This document shows, piece after piece, positions 35,945 through 44,386 of a DNA stretch of 64,000 nucleotides. The stretch is from the NCBI GenBank assembly GCA_040222995.1, contig JAVKBW010000087.1, positions 186,001 through 250,000 on the forward strand, in the 5' to 3' direction. The DNA is from JAVKBW01 sp040222995. GTDB lineage: Bacteria > Pseudomonadota > Alphaproteobacteria > UBA8366 > Aestuariispiraceae. The notes under the pieces were generated by a model. It was given only the letters and a program-made list of their open reading frames with translations, was not told the origin of the DNA and did not search any database. The position numbers and the translations under genes were made by a program. Each line of letters starts with the position of its first letter. The stretch's first letter is position 1.

Positions 35945-36428
35945 GCGGCATTCCCAGACGCCAGATCGGGCGGTTCTTCACTTTTTCCTCAAGCCAGCGC
36001 GTGACATGGTCTTCTAGATCGTCAACGAAGGTTTCCGACACGACCTTGTCCTGCACTGAAATCCCGGCCTCGTGCACGCTGTCGGGCGAGCCGGAAACCA
36101 GGGGGTGCCAGTCCGGCAGGTCCTTGCCTTGCCAGATTAGAAGATAGGCGCAGGTTTCCGGCAACCAGGGCAGCCTGCCCACGGTGGCCGGAGTCAGTTG
36201 CACGCAATCCTCGACGATGTCTTTGCGGTTAGCGTAATCGCCGCAACGGCAGCTATGCGTATCCAGCAATTCGCAGGCGACATCCGTCATCGCGATGGCC
36301 CCGGAATTGGCGTCCTCCAGTTTGTGCAGACAGCACTGGCCGCAACCATCGCACAGGGATTCCCATTCCTCGCGGCTCATATCGGCCAGCCGTTTGGTTT
36401 TCCAGAATGGATTGGGTGCGGTCGTCAT
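35913..36428 (-). CDS. UPF0260 (YcgN-like) cysteine-cluster protein
   Basis: A 171-residue protein beginning with FWKTKRLADMSREEWESLCDGCGQCCLHK, the signature of the YcgN/UPF0260 family. A second cluster is HSCRCGDYANR, followed by DCVQLTP and LPETCAYLL. The seven or more conserved Cys suggest a metal or iron-sulfur site; function is not established. Its start overlaps the stop of cobB (ATGA at 36425-36428), so it is translated with the cobalamin genes. Confidence 0.92.
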   Translation of the reverse strand: MTTAPNPFWKTKRLADMSREEWESLCDGCGQCCLHKLEDANSGAIAMTDVACELLDTHSCRCGDYANRKDIVEDCVQLTPATVGRLPWLPETCAYLLIWQGKDLPDWHPLVSGSPDSVHEAGISVQDKVVSETFVDDLEDHVTRWLEEKVKNRPIWRLGMPHERNSQKTRR

Positions 36429-37744
36429 GCGGCTGAATCGATGAGATGCAGGAAAGACCCGGCGACGGATCCGGCGCGCAAACCGGTCGGGCCCGTGGCG
36501 GAACCGGCCGCATCACGGGTATCGAACAGTTTCTCGCCCGGCCCTTCGGAAACCGTCGTCGCGTAATGGAATTCGTGGGCGGCGATTTGCTCTCCGGCCG
36601 GACCGAACGGGGAATCGCACAGGGTGATAGCCCGGCGGTAGCCGAGATGCAGTTTGCGGTCGGCGAAGCTCGTTTCGACCGGCAGCAGACCGGCCATGGC
36701 GTATCGGTCGCCATCAGCGTCGATCAATCCGTTGCCCAGCACCATGTAGCCGCCGCATTCGCCGATCACCGGTTTCGCGGCGGAAGCGGCGTCCTGCAGA
36801 CCGGACAGAAAGCGGGCATTCCCTGATAGTGTCCCGGCATGCAGTTCAGGATATCCGCCCGGCAGATAGACGGCGTCGGCATCCGGTGACGGCGCATCGC
36901 CGGCCAGCGGCGAGAACGGCAGTATCTCCGCACCGGCCCGCCGCCAGCCTTCCAGAATATGCGGATAGGCGAAGGCAAAGGCTATGTCGTCGGCCACGGC
37001 GATACGCTGCCCCGGCGGTGGAAAAGGCGTCGATGCTGCCGTGTCGAGCGCTGCCGGTTTTGCCAGCGCCTGCAATGCAGAACAGTCAATATGCTGTGCT
37101 ATCAGCGCCGCGGCTGTGTCGATGAAACCGTTGAGGCCGGTTTTCTCGCGCGCCTGCACAAGGCCAAGATGGCGCGACGGTATTTCCATATCGGCAATGC
37201 GGGGAATAAAGCCGAGCACGGTGATTTCGGGCAGCGCCGATGCCATGGCGTCAGCAATGATCTGGCGGTGTTTGTTCGTGCCGACCTTGTTGAAGATCAC
37301 GCCGGCGAGTTTGAGATCCGCGCGATGGGTTGCAAAACCGCGGACGAGCGCCGCCGCCGATGCCCCCTGCGACCGGGCGTCGACCACCAGCACCACGGGC
37401 CAGCCGGTCAGCGCCGCCAGATCGGCCGTCGACCCCCTGCCATCGGCCGCGCCGTCGAACAACCCCATGACGCCTTCCGCTATCACCAGACCGGCGCCGT
37501 CGGAAACGGCGGAAAGGTTGTGCAGAATCGTTTCCCGACGCATCGCCCAGAGATCGAGATTGAAGCAGGGGCGGCCGGTCGCGGCGGTGTGAAAGGACGG
37601 GTCGATGTAGTCGGGCCCGACCTTGGCCGACCCTATGGCTACACCGGATCGGGCAAAGTGCCGCAGCAGACCGAGTGTTATCAGCGTTTTGCCGCTGCCG
37701 CTGGATGGTGCGGCGATAATCAGTCCGGGGGGTGTCTTCGCCAT
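36425..37744 (-). CDS. cobB: cobyrinate a,c-diamide synthase
   Basis: A 439-residue amidotransferase that uses glutamine and ATP to amidate the a and c side chains. The N-terminal dethiobiotin-synthetase-like domain has the P-loop APSSGSGKT near residue 14. The C-terminal class I glutaminase domain has YLPGGYPELHA and the nucleophile Cys in IGECGGYMVLG near residue 330. Length matches the CobB/CbiA family. It lies 18 bases after cobA and overlaps the UPF0260 gene. Confidence 0.95.
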   Translation of the reverse strand: MAKTPPGLIIAAPSSGSGKTLITLGLLRHFARSGVAIGSAKVGPDYIDPSFHTAATGRPCFNLDLWAMRRETILHNLSAVSDGAGLVIAEGVMGLFDGAADGRGSTADLAALTGWPVVLVVDARSQGASAAALVRGFATHRADLKLAGVIFNKVGTNKHRQIIADAMASALPEITVLGFIPRIADMEIPSRHLGLVQAREKTGLNGFIDTAAALIAQHIDCSALQALAKPAALDTAASTPFPPPGQRIAVADDIAFAFAYPHILEGWRRAGAEILPFSPLAGDAPSPDADAVYLPGGYPELHAGTLSGNARFLSGLQDAASAAKPVIGECGGYMVLGNGLIDADGDRYAMAGLLPVETSFADRKLHLGYRRAITLCDSPFGPAGEQIAAHEFHYATTVSEGPGEKLFDTRDAAGSATGPTGLRAGSVAGSFLHLIDSAA

Positions 37745-37762
37745 CGAAGAAAGGACGCCGGC

Positions 37763-38623
37763 TTAGCCGGTTTCGCTTTGGGACGGATTCCACAGTCCAA
37801 GCGGGTCGGGATCGGGGATCGCGCCCTGGCTCTGCCCGATCCAGTCGAGCGCGGTCCGCAGACGGACGATTTCACCGATTGCGACAATCGCCGGCGGGTC
37901 GATGTCCTGTGCAGCATCGGCGGCTTCCGACAGGGTTGTCACCAGCACTTTCTGGTCTGCCGTTGCCGCCTTCGAAACGATGGCGACCGGTTCGTCGGCG
38001 CGTCTGCCGCCACCGATCAACAGGTCGGCGATGCCGGCCAGATGTTTCAGCGCCATGTAGAGAATGATGACGGGAGAGCCTCTGGCGATGGCGTTCCAGT
38101 CGAGATGATGCGGCACGTCGCCCGTCACGTCATGACCGGTGATGAAGGTAACGGCGGAATTCGTGTCGCGGTGGGTTGCGGGTATCCCAGCATAGGCCAG
38201 CCCGCCGATGCCTGCGGTAATACCTGGCACGATACGAAATGGCACGTTCGCGCGCACCAGCTCCAGCGCTTCCTCACCACCGCGGCCGAACACGAACGGG
38301 TCGCCGCCTTTCAGTCGCACGACCTTGCGGCCGGCGCGGGCCAGTTCGACGAGGCGGGCCGAAATGGCTCGCTGTTTGGGCGAGGGACGGCCGCCGCGCT
38401 TGCCGGCATAGATGCGTTCCGCCCCGTCCGCCGCCATGTTCAGAATCCTGTCATCGACAAGCGCGTCATACACAACCGTATCGGCCTGCCGCAAGGCGTT
38501 GACGGCGTGCAGGGTCAACAGGCCCGGATCGCCCGGACCCGCGCCGACGAGCCAGACCCAGCCGGGCTGTAAAACCGGCATATCCTGCATCAAACCATCC
38601 GTCTGGAACAAATCGTGTCGCAT
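37763..38623 (-). CDS. cobA: uroporphyrinogen-III C-methyltransferase
   Basis: A 286-residue SUMT that methylates C2 and C7 of uroporphyrinogen III to make precorrin-2, the branch point to siroheme and cobalamin. It has WLVGAGPGDPGLLTLHA near residue 25, VYDALVDD, the VVRLKGGDPFVFGRGGEE segment near 100, and VPGITAGIGGLAYAGIP. There is no fused CysG dehydrogenase/ferrochelatase domain. It starts a minus-strand unit and is divergent from cbiD across 103 bases. The N-terminal 15 residues are variable, so an internal Met (residue 12 or 15) may be the true start. Confidence 0.94.
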   Translation of the reverse strand: MRHDLFQTDGLMQDMPVLQPGWVWLVGAGPGDPGLLTLHAVNALRQADTVVYDALVDDRILNMAADGAERIYAGKRGGRPSPKQRAISARLVELARAGRKVVRLKGGDPFVFGRGGEEALELVRANVPFRIVPGITAGIGGLAYAGIPATHRDTNSAVTFITGHDVTGDVPHHLDWNAIARGSPVIILYMALKHLAGIADLLIGGGRRADEPVAIVSKAATADQKVLVTTLSEAADAAQDIDPPAIVAIGEIVRLRTALDWIGQSQGAIPDPDPLGLWNPSQSETG

Positions 38624-38726
38624 CGGAAAATTCTATTCGTGCAGAACAGGTTAGGAAAGCAAATAGGCGACTCTTCTTCGCACGGAAGCGCCTCGACGAA
38701 TATCGAAAAACCCGTAAGCTGCAGGA

Positions 38727-39803
38727 ATGACCAGAAAACCGGATGGCCCTTTGCGCAGTGGATGGACGACGGGCGCTTGCGCGACCGCTGCGGCCTGCGG
38801 CGCCTTCCGCGCGCTGATATCCGGACAGTTCCCGGAAACCGAAACCATCCGTCTGCCGCGCGGCGAATTGCCGGTCTTCACGCTTGTCGAAACCCTTCTG
38901 GAAGGGGATGCGGCGCGGGCCGGCGTCATCAAGGATGCCGGCGACGATCCCGACATCACCCATGGCGCAACAATTCTGTCGACGGTGCGGCGCGGGCCGG
39001 CGGGGTCCGGCATCACGTTTCATGCGGGTGAGGGGGTCGGCATGGTGACGAAGCCGGGTTTACCCATTCCGCCGGGCGAACCGGCTATCAACCCGAAACC
39101 GCGTGAAATCATGCGAACCAACCTGTCGGAAATCGCCGATCAGTTCGGTCTGCCGCACGACATCAGTGTTACCGTTTCCGTGCCGGGCGGCGCGGCGCTT
39201 GCGAAAAAGACCTGGAATCCGCGTCTGGGTATCGTCGGCGGTCTTTCGATACTGGGCACGACCGGCATTGTCGTTCCGTTTTCCTGTTCGGCCTGGATTC
39301 ATTCCATTCATCGCGGCATCGATGTAGCGCGGGCAGGCGGGTTTGCGCATGTTGCCGGATCGACAGGCAACATGTCGGAAGAAGCGGTGCAGAAGAAATT
39401 CGACCTGCCGCTGGAAGCGCTGCTGGACATGGGCGATTTCGCCGGCGGATTGCTGAAATACCTTCGCCGTCATCCTGTGCCGCGCCTGACATTATCGGGC
39501 GGGTTCGCCAAGATGCTGAAGCTGGCGCAGGGAAATCTCGACCTGCATTCGTCGCGCAGTCAGGTCGATTTCGAAAAACTGGCGGCGCTGGTTGCGGAAT
39601 GCGGCGGAACGCCCGATCTTGTGTCTGCGGCGCGAAACGCGAATACGGCGGCCGAAGTCCTGGGGCTTGCCGGCGATTTGCCGCTGGCGGAAACGGTTGC
39701 GGCGCGGGCGCGGCAAACCGCTCTGGCGACGTTGTCAGGCGATACATCGGTGGACGTTCTGATTGTCGACCGGGAAGGAAACGAACTGGCTCATGTCGGA
39801 TGA
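38727..39803 (+). CDS. cbiD: cobalt-precorrin-5B C1-methyltransferase
   Basis: A 358-residue CbiD protein that methylates C1 in the early-cobalt route. The N-terminus has the diagnostic LRSGWTTGACATAAACGAF. Further family segments are GEGVGMVTKPGLPIPPGEPAINP, GGLSILGTTGIVVPFS and AGSTGNMSE. This enzyme replaces CobF of the aerobic pathway. It overlaps cobK by 11 bases and is divergent from cobA. Confidence 0.95.
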   Translation: MTRKPDGPLRSGWTTGACATAAACGAFRALISGQFPETETIRLPRGELPVFTLVETLLEGDAARAGVIKDAGDDPDITHGATILSTVRRGPAGSGITFHAGEGVGMVTKPGLPIPPGEPAINPKPREIMRTNLSEIADQFGLPHDISVTVSVPGGAALAKKTWNPRLGIVGGLSILGTTGIVVPFSCSAWIHSIHRGIDVARAGGFAHVAGSTGNMSEEAVQKKFDLPLEALLDMGDFAGGLLKYLRRHPVPRLTLSGGFAKMLKLAQGNLDLHSSRSQVDFEKLAALVAECGGTPDLVSAARNANTAAEVLGLAGDLPLAETVAARARQTALATLSGDTSVDVLIVDREGNELAHVG

Positions 39804-40560
39804 AACGGGAAAACGCCGGCTCCTGATTCTCGGAGGGACGGGCGAGGCCTACGACCTCGCCGATGCCGTTGCCGCGCAGGCCGGCGACCGTTATGCCGTT
39901 ATCACCGCCCTGGCCGGGCGGACCGGTGAACCGCGCCAGCCGGCGGGGCAGGTTCGGGTCGGCGGTTTCGGCGGAACGGACGGTCTGGTCTCCTATCTGC
40001 AAGACACGGCGGTCGATTGCGTTATCGATGCAACCCACCCGTTCGCGGCGCAAATGACCGGCCAGGCTTTCGAAGCCAGCCGCCGGACCGGTCTTCCCTA
40101 TCTGCGGCTGGACCGACCGGCCTGGCGGGCGCAGGACGGCGACCGGTGGCATCTCGTTCCCGATGCCGCGGCGGCGGCGGCGTTGTTGCCGAAGGTCGGG
40201 TCGGTCGCTTTTCTGACGGTCGGCACGAAAGAACTGCAGGCGTTTCGGGGACTCGACGGCGTGCAAATCGCCATGCGGCTTGTCGATCCGCCGGCGGAAC
40301 CGGTTCCGCTTGAGGAAATCGTCATGATTCTCGGCCGCGGGCCGTTCGATCTGGAAGATGAACGGGCGTTGCTGCAGCAGCATCGGATCGATGTTCTGGT
40401 GACCAAGAACAGTGGCGGCGAGGCGACGGCGGCCAAGTTGACCGCCGCACGGGAAGCAGGCATACCGGTGGTCATGATCGAACGGCCGGAACAGCATGTG
40501 GAACCGGTTGTCACCACTGTAGCGGATGCCATAGTCTGGCTGACGGAAACGGAGCGATGA
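39793..40560 (+). CDS. cobK: (cobalt-)precorrin-6A reductase
   Basis: A 255-residue NADPH-dependent reductase of the CobK/CbiJ family. It has the N-terminal nucleotide-binding ILGGTGEAYDLA, then DATHPFAAQMT near residue 78, LPYLRLDRPAW, and VTKNSGGEATAAKL near 200. I chose the ATG at 39793, inside the end of cbiD, because it directly precedes the conserved strand. The stop overlaps the ankyrin gene start by four bases (ATGA). Confidence 0.94.
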   Translation: MSDETGKRRLLILGGTGEAYDLADAVAAQAGDRYAVITALAGRTGEPRQPAGQVRVGGFGGTDGLVSYLQDTAVDCVIDATHPFAAQMTGQAFEASRRTGLPYLRLDRPAWRAQDGDRWHLVPDAAAAAALLPKVGSVAFLTVGTKELQAFRGLDGVQIAMRLVDPPAEPVPLEEIVMILGRGPFDLEDERALLQQHRIDVLVTKNSGGEATAAKLTAAREAGIPVVMIERPEQHVEPVVTTVADAIVWLTETER

Positions 40561-41135
40561 CTGTCTTGCACCCTTTCAGATTTTTAGTGGCGCTGTTTGC
40601 CCTTGCGATTCTGTTTTCGCCCGGCGCGAAAGCCCAGACCAACGACAACCTGCTTGATACACGGCCAGCGGAATCCAGAGCCGTGGAAGCGGGCGATCTC
40701 GATGCTCTCCGGTCTTTGCTGATCGGCGGCTCGAATACCGGCGTTTCGGATTCGAGTGGCCGCAGTCTGTTGATGATCGCGGCATCGCGCAACGATATCG
40801 ATATCATGGAGCTTCTGTTCGACTACGATGTCCAAAGGGAGCAGAGAGACGTCAACGGCGCCACCGCGCTGCATTGGGCCATTCGCTCAGGCGCGGTCGA
40901 TGCAACCATACTGCTGCTTGAAAACGGCGCCGATCCGAATGTTCAGGACAATCAGGGCATGACGCCGCTCATGCTGGCGGTTCGGAAAAACGATCGCTTT
41001 CTGGTGGAGGAAGTTCTGCTGGCAAATCCGGATATGAATATCGCCGATTACACCGGCCGGACGGCATTGGACTGGGCGCGAACAGGTCGCGACAGTTCTA
41101 TCGTCAGGCTGCTTGAAGACGCCGGCGCAAGCTGA
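40557..41135 (+). CDS. exported ankyrin-repeat protein
   Basis: A 192-residue protein with a signal peptide (hydrophobic residues 7-22, cleavage after AKAQ near 25). About four ankyrin repeats follow: SSGRSLLMIAASRND, VNGATALHWAIRSGAVD, NQGMTPLMLAVRKND and YTGRTALDWARTGRD. It is probably periplasmic and binds a protein partner. It is translationally coupled to cobK although no cobalamin step needs such a protein. It converges on the PBP gene with a six-base gap. Confidence 0.88.
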   Translation: MTVLHPFRFLVALFALAILFSPGAKAQTNDNLLDTRPAESRAVEAGDLDALRSLLIGGSNTGVSDSSGRSLLMIAASRNDIDIMELLFDYDVQREQRDVNGATALHWAIRSGAVDATILLLENGADPNVQDNQGMTPLMLAVRKNDRFLVEEVLLANPDMNIADYTGRTALDWARTGRDSSIVRLLEDAGAS

Positions 41136-41141
41136 CCTGAC

Positions 41142-43130
41142 CTAACGGTCGGACCCTTCAGGACGACCGAACAGACTGAAACTGTCGCCGTCGTTCGACA
41201 CGGCCGTTGCCGGGCGGCGCGCGTACGGACTGTCAGAAATCGGAACGCCTGCCAGTGCTTTTTCCATGAACCGCCGCCAGGTGATCGCCGGCAGACCGCC
41301 GCCGGAAACGCCGCCGGTTTTTCCCACCATGCGCGACGCATCGTCATTACCGTACCAGACACCGGCCACCAGGCCCGGCGTGTAGCCGATAAACCATGCA
41401 TCGCGGTTTAGCTGTGTCGTGCCGGTCTTGCCTCTGGCGACATGGCCCGCCGCTTCGTTTCCGAGTGCCGCGCGTCGTCCGGTGCCGCCGCTGACAACCG
41501 AAGTAAGCATGGAGTCAAGGCGCGCCGCCGTATCCCAGTCGATCAGCGGTTCATCCGTCGTTCCGGGCTTCCGGTACAGAACCTGTCCCTTTCCATCCAG
41601 AATGCGCAGGATGCCGTAAGGCGTCGTCTGGTTTCCGCTGTTGGCCAGCACGGCATAGGCGCCGGTCAGTTCCAGCAACGAGACTTCATGAACGCCCAGC
41701 GCGATCGACCGGTCCGGCCGCATCGGGCTGGTGATGCCCAGTCTGCGGGCGACGGCGACAACAGACTTGCGGCCGGCCAGTTCGCCGACCTGCACGGCGG
41801 CGGGGTTCAGCGAGCGGGCGAACGCCTCGCGCACGGTGACGGGGCCGGTCTGTTCGCTGGCGACTGACCGGGGCGCCCAGCCATCCAGATTCAGCTTGCT
41901 GGCGTCGACGATGCTGTCGGGCGTCAATCCTGATTCCAGTCCGGCCAGATAGACGAACAGCTTGAAGGTCGATCCGGGTTGCCGCTGCGCCTGCACAGCG
42001 CGGTTGAAGGGCGAGCGGCTCCAGTCCGATCCACCGACCATGGCAACCACCGCGCCATCCGGACGCATCGCCACCAGCGCGCCGTTGCCGACCGCATAGT
42101 CCCTGCCGTCTGCGATGCCGGACCGGATCGCCGTCTGTGCAGCCGACTGGATGCGGCGCTCCAGCGTGGTTTCGATCACCAGATCCCGGTCTACGCCGCC
42201 GATCAGATCTCTCGCCCGGCTGGTGATCCAGTCCGTGTAATAGCGGACGATGTTGCTGTCCGGACGCGTTGCCGGCGGTCGGGCTTTTAGTTTTTTGGCC
42301 GCGTCGATTTTATCGGCGTCGACCCAACCGGTCTGCGCCAGCGCAGCCAGAACCAGCCGTGCCCGGGTTGTTGCGCGTTCCGGACTGGCGACAGGGTTGT
42401 AACGGCTGGGCGCTTTCGGAAGGCCGGCGAGAACAGCCGCTTCAAACAGCCCGACCTTGCTGGCGGGTTTGTCAAAATACCGCCGCGCCGCGGCGTCTAT
42501 TCCATAGGCGCCCGACCCCAGATAGATTCTGTTCAGGTAGATTTCCAGAATCTGGTCTTTCGTGAAGGTCGCTTCCATCCAGAACGCCAGCAGCGCTTCC
42601 TGTACCTTGCGCTTGAGCGTGCGATCCGGGCTTAGAAACAGGTTCTTGGCGACCTGCTGGGTTATGGTGCTGCCGCCTTCGCGCACCACGCCGGCGGTGA
42701 CATTTACCCAGATCGCGCGGGCGAGACCGATCGGGTCCAGCCCCTGATGGTCATAGAAGCGGCGGTCTTCGATGGCCAGAAAAGCCTGCGGCAAATAGGG
42801 CGGCAGGCCGGCAATGGTGACCGGATCGCCAAAGTCGCTGCCCTGCCTTGTCAGAACGGACCCGTCGGCCGCCAGCACGGTCAGAACCGGTTTGCGCATG
42901 GAGGCGGCATCGATATCCGCGACATCGGCAATGTCCCAGGCGAAGTACCCGACCAGACCCGCAAGCGCGATGACGCCCCAGATCGAAATCGCGATGACGC
43001 CGCGAATCAGCCGCCCGCGCCACGACCGGCCCGGTACCGGTTTCGCCGCCGCGCCGGACCGCTTTTTGGCGGCCTTTGCTTTCGGCTTTTTTGCGCTGGT
43101 TCCGGGTTTCGATGATTTTGCTTTGGCCAT
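41142..43130 (-). CDS. class A penicillin-binding protein (glycosyltransferase 51 plus transpeptidase)
   Basis: A 662-residue bifunctional peptidoglycan synthase. A Lys/Ala-rich cytoplasmic tail (1-32) is followed by a TM near 40-65. The glycosyltransferase has EDRRFYDHQG and GGSTITQQVAKNLF. The transpeptidase has the active Ser in PGSTFKLF near residue 385, a Ser-x-Asn-type motif (RSLNPA), and KTGTT near 590. It lacks the long OB insert of E. coli PBP1a and resembles short PBP1C/2A-like forms. Monocistronic, upstream of the divergent irr promoter. Confidence 0.93.
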   Translation of the reverse strand: MAKAKSSKPGTSAKKPKAKAAKKRSGAAAKPVPGRSWRGRLIRGVIAISIWGVIALAGLVGYFAWDIADVADIDAASMRKPVLTVLAADGSVLTRQGSDFGDPVTIAGLPPYLPQAFLAIEDRRFYDHQGLDPIGLARAIWVNVTAGVVREGGSTITQQVAKNLFLSPDRTLKRKVQEALLAFWMEATFTKDQILEIYLNRIYLGSGAYGIDAAARRYFDKPASKVGLFEAAVLAGLPKAPSRYNPVASPERATTRARLVLAALAQTGWVDADKIDAAKKLKARPPATRPDSNIVRYYTDWITSRARDLIGGVDRDLVIETTLERRIQSAAQTAIRSGIADGRDYAVGNGALVAMRPDGAVVAMVGGSDWSRSPFNRAVQAQRQPGSTFKLFVYLAGLESGLTPDSIVDASKLNLDGWAPRSVASEQTGPVTVREAFARSLNPAAVQVGELAGRKSVVAVARRLGITSPMRPDRSIALGVHEVSLLELTGAYAVLANSGNQTTPYGILRILDGKGQVLYRKPGTTDEPLIDWDTAARLDSMLTSVVSGGTGRRAALGNEAAGHVARGKTGTTQLNRDAWFIGYTPGLVAGVWYGNDDASRMVGKTGGVSGGGLPAITWRRFMEKALAGVPISDSPYARRPATAVSNDGDSFSLFGRPEGSDR

Positions 43131-43238
43131 GCGCTGCTCTTACACGGATTCGGGATGCTTCCCTCAAGTCCTGACACATGCAACGGCGCGATAATGTTTG
43201 TTGCAGTTTTTACTCGTTCCAAAAAAAGGGCTAGACCT

Positions 43239-43266
43239 TTGGATAAGATCAATTATATATTATACT
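43239..43266 (+). promoter_or_regulatory. candidate promoter of irr
   Basis: TTGGAT (43239-43244) and TATACT (43261-43266) are separated by 16 bases in a markedly AT-rich stretch. The predicted start is near 43273, about 16 bases before the irr ATG. A CGGAGA ribosome binding site lies in between. Confidence 0.5.
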
Positions 43267-43288
43267 ATCAGGAATCGGAGAATTATCG

Positions 43289-43699
43289 ATGAGACCTTTT
43301 GCAAAATCGATTGATCTGCTGCGCGATGCCGGGCTGCGCCCGACGCGTCAGCGCATGGCGCTGGCCAAACTTCTTTTTGACCACGAAGACCGCCATGTCA
43401 CGGCGGAAGTTTTGCATGCGCAGGCGCGAGACGAAGATATCAAGGTTTCTCTGGCCACGGTTTACAATACGCTCAACCAGTTCCGCGATGCCGGTCTGGT
43501 GCGGGAAGTCGTGGTCGAACCGGGCCGGTCGTATTTCGATACGAATGTGGATAACCACCACCATTTCTTCAATGTCGATAACGGCGAACTGAGCGACATT
43601 CCGTTGTCGGATGTCTCGGTGTCATCGTTGCCGGTACCGCCGGAAGGCACGGCCATCGACCGGGTCGATGTCGTTGTGCGCGTCTCGAAACGCGCCTGA
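43289..43699 (+). CDS. irr: Fur-family iron response regulator Irr
   Basis: A 136-residue Fur-superfamily repressor. The winged helix (residues 8-80) has GLRPTRQRMALAKLLF and VSLATVYNTLNQFRDAGLV. The dimerisation domain has SYFDTNVDNHHHFF, the three-His region typical of Irr rather than Fur, Zur or PerR. The N-terminal heme-regulatory Cys-Pro of Bradyrhizobium Irr is absent, as in many Irr proteins. Irr senses heme and iron and binds ICE boxes. One such palindrome lies upstream of the next gene, which strengthens the call. Confidence 0.9.
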   Translation: MRPFAKSIDLLRDAGLRPTRQRMALAKLLFDHEDRHVTAEVLHAQARDEDIKVSLATVYNTLNQFRDAGLVREVVVEPGRSYFDTNVDNHHHFFNVDNGELSDIPLSDVSVSSLPVPPEGTAIDRVDVVVRVSKRA

Positions 43700-43740
43700 T
43701 CCGGGCGTTTCCGCCCAACTTCCCATCTAACGAAAAAGTT

Positions 43741-43765
43741 TTATTTTAGAATGGTTCTAAAATAA
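43741..43765. promoter_or_regulatory. ICE/Irr box upstream of rubrerythrin
   Basis: The core TTTAGAA-TGG-TTCTAAA (43745-43761) fits the ICE motif TTTAGAA-N3-TTCTAAA as I recall it. The palindrome extends perfectly to 11 bases on each side (43741-43751 and 43755-43765). It directly abuts the -35 box of the rubrerythrin promoter. Confidence 0.85.
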
Positions 43766-43794
43766 TTGACGTTTCACTGCGCCTGCGCCATATT
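43766..43794 (+). promoter_or_regulatory. promoter of the rubrerythrin unit
   Basis: TTGACG (43766-43771) and CATATT (43789-43794) have a 17-base spacer. The expected start is near 43801, placing the ICE box centre at about -48. Confidence 0.65.
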
Positions 43795-43863
43795 CTGAAG
43801 CGTCGGACACGGCTGTTCCGGCCGGTCGTCCAACGTATCAGAAACGAAATTCAGGAGAGTGAA

Positions 43864-44283
43864 ATGTCGTTAAAAGGTTCAAAAACTGAAGACAATCTGA
43901 AGGAAGCGTTTGCCGGTGAAAGCCAGGCGAACCGCCGGTATCTGTACTTCGCACAGAAGGCCGATATTGAAGGCTATAACGACGTTGCCGCTGTTTTCCG
44001 GTCGACCGCCGAAGGCGAAACCGGTCATGCGCACGGTCACCTGGAGTTTCTTGAAGAAACCGGCGACCCGGCAACGGGCGAGCCGATCGGCGATACGGGC
44101 CTGAACCTGAAAGCCGCAATTGCCGGCGAAACCCACGAATACACGGATATGTATCCGGGTATGGCGCGTACGGCGCGCGAAGAAGGGTTCGACGAAATCG
44201 CCGACTGGTTCGAAACACTCGCGAAAGCGGAAAAGAGCCATGCCGGTCGTTTCCAGAAGGCCTTCGATTCGCTGGACGCCTGA
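43864..44283 (+). CDS. rubrerythrin (ferritin-like diiron protein without rubredoxin domain)
   Basis: A 139-residue four-helix diiron protein. The first ligand set is EAFAGESQANRRY and EGETGHAHGH (E-x-x-H). The second is AGETHEYTDMY and AEKSHAGRF (E-x-x-H). The usual C-terminal rubredoxin-like FeS4 domain is missing, as in erythrin/sulerythrin-type proteins. Rubrerythrins reduce hydrogen peroxide. Electrons would have to come from another protein, and the Fe-S protein encoded next is the obvious candidate. The RBS is AGGAGAG. Expression is probably Irr-controlled. Confidence 0.93.
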   Translation: MSLKGSKTEDNLKEAFAGESQANRRYLYFAQKADIEGYNDVAAVFRSTAEGETGHAHGHLEFLEETGDPATGEPIGDTGLNLKAAIAGETHEYTDMYPGMARTAREEGFDEIADWFETLAKAEKSHAGRFQKAFDSLDA

Positions 44284-44297
44284 ACCTTCTGATCGTA

Positions 44298-44339
44298 CCG
44301 GGCCGGGTTTTTCTGGACTGTTCAGGATGCCCGGCCCGG
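44298..44339. promoter_or_regulatory. 10-bp perfect hairpin downstream of rubrerythrin
   Basis: CCGGGCCGGG (44298-44307) pairs with CCCGGCCCGG (44330-44339) around a 22-base loop. There is no T run after it on either strand, so it looks like an attenuating or mRNA-processing hairpin rather than a standard terminator. A second, AT-rich inverted repeat (CTAAAAACA / TGTTTTTTAG, about 44352-44378) overlaps the approach to the next ribosome binding site. Confidence 0.5.
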
Positions 44340-44386
44340 CGCGATCGTTATCTAAAAACAAAACCGATGTTTTTTAGGAGCGGGCC

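Noticed and set aside
36959..38572. 537-codon open frame on the plus strand
   Set aside because: It lies antisense to cobB and cobA and has the composition of a high-GC shadow frame.
39169..40497. 442-codon open frame on the minus strand
   Set aside because: It is antisense to cbiD and cobK with no protein-family features.
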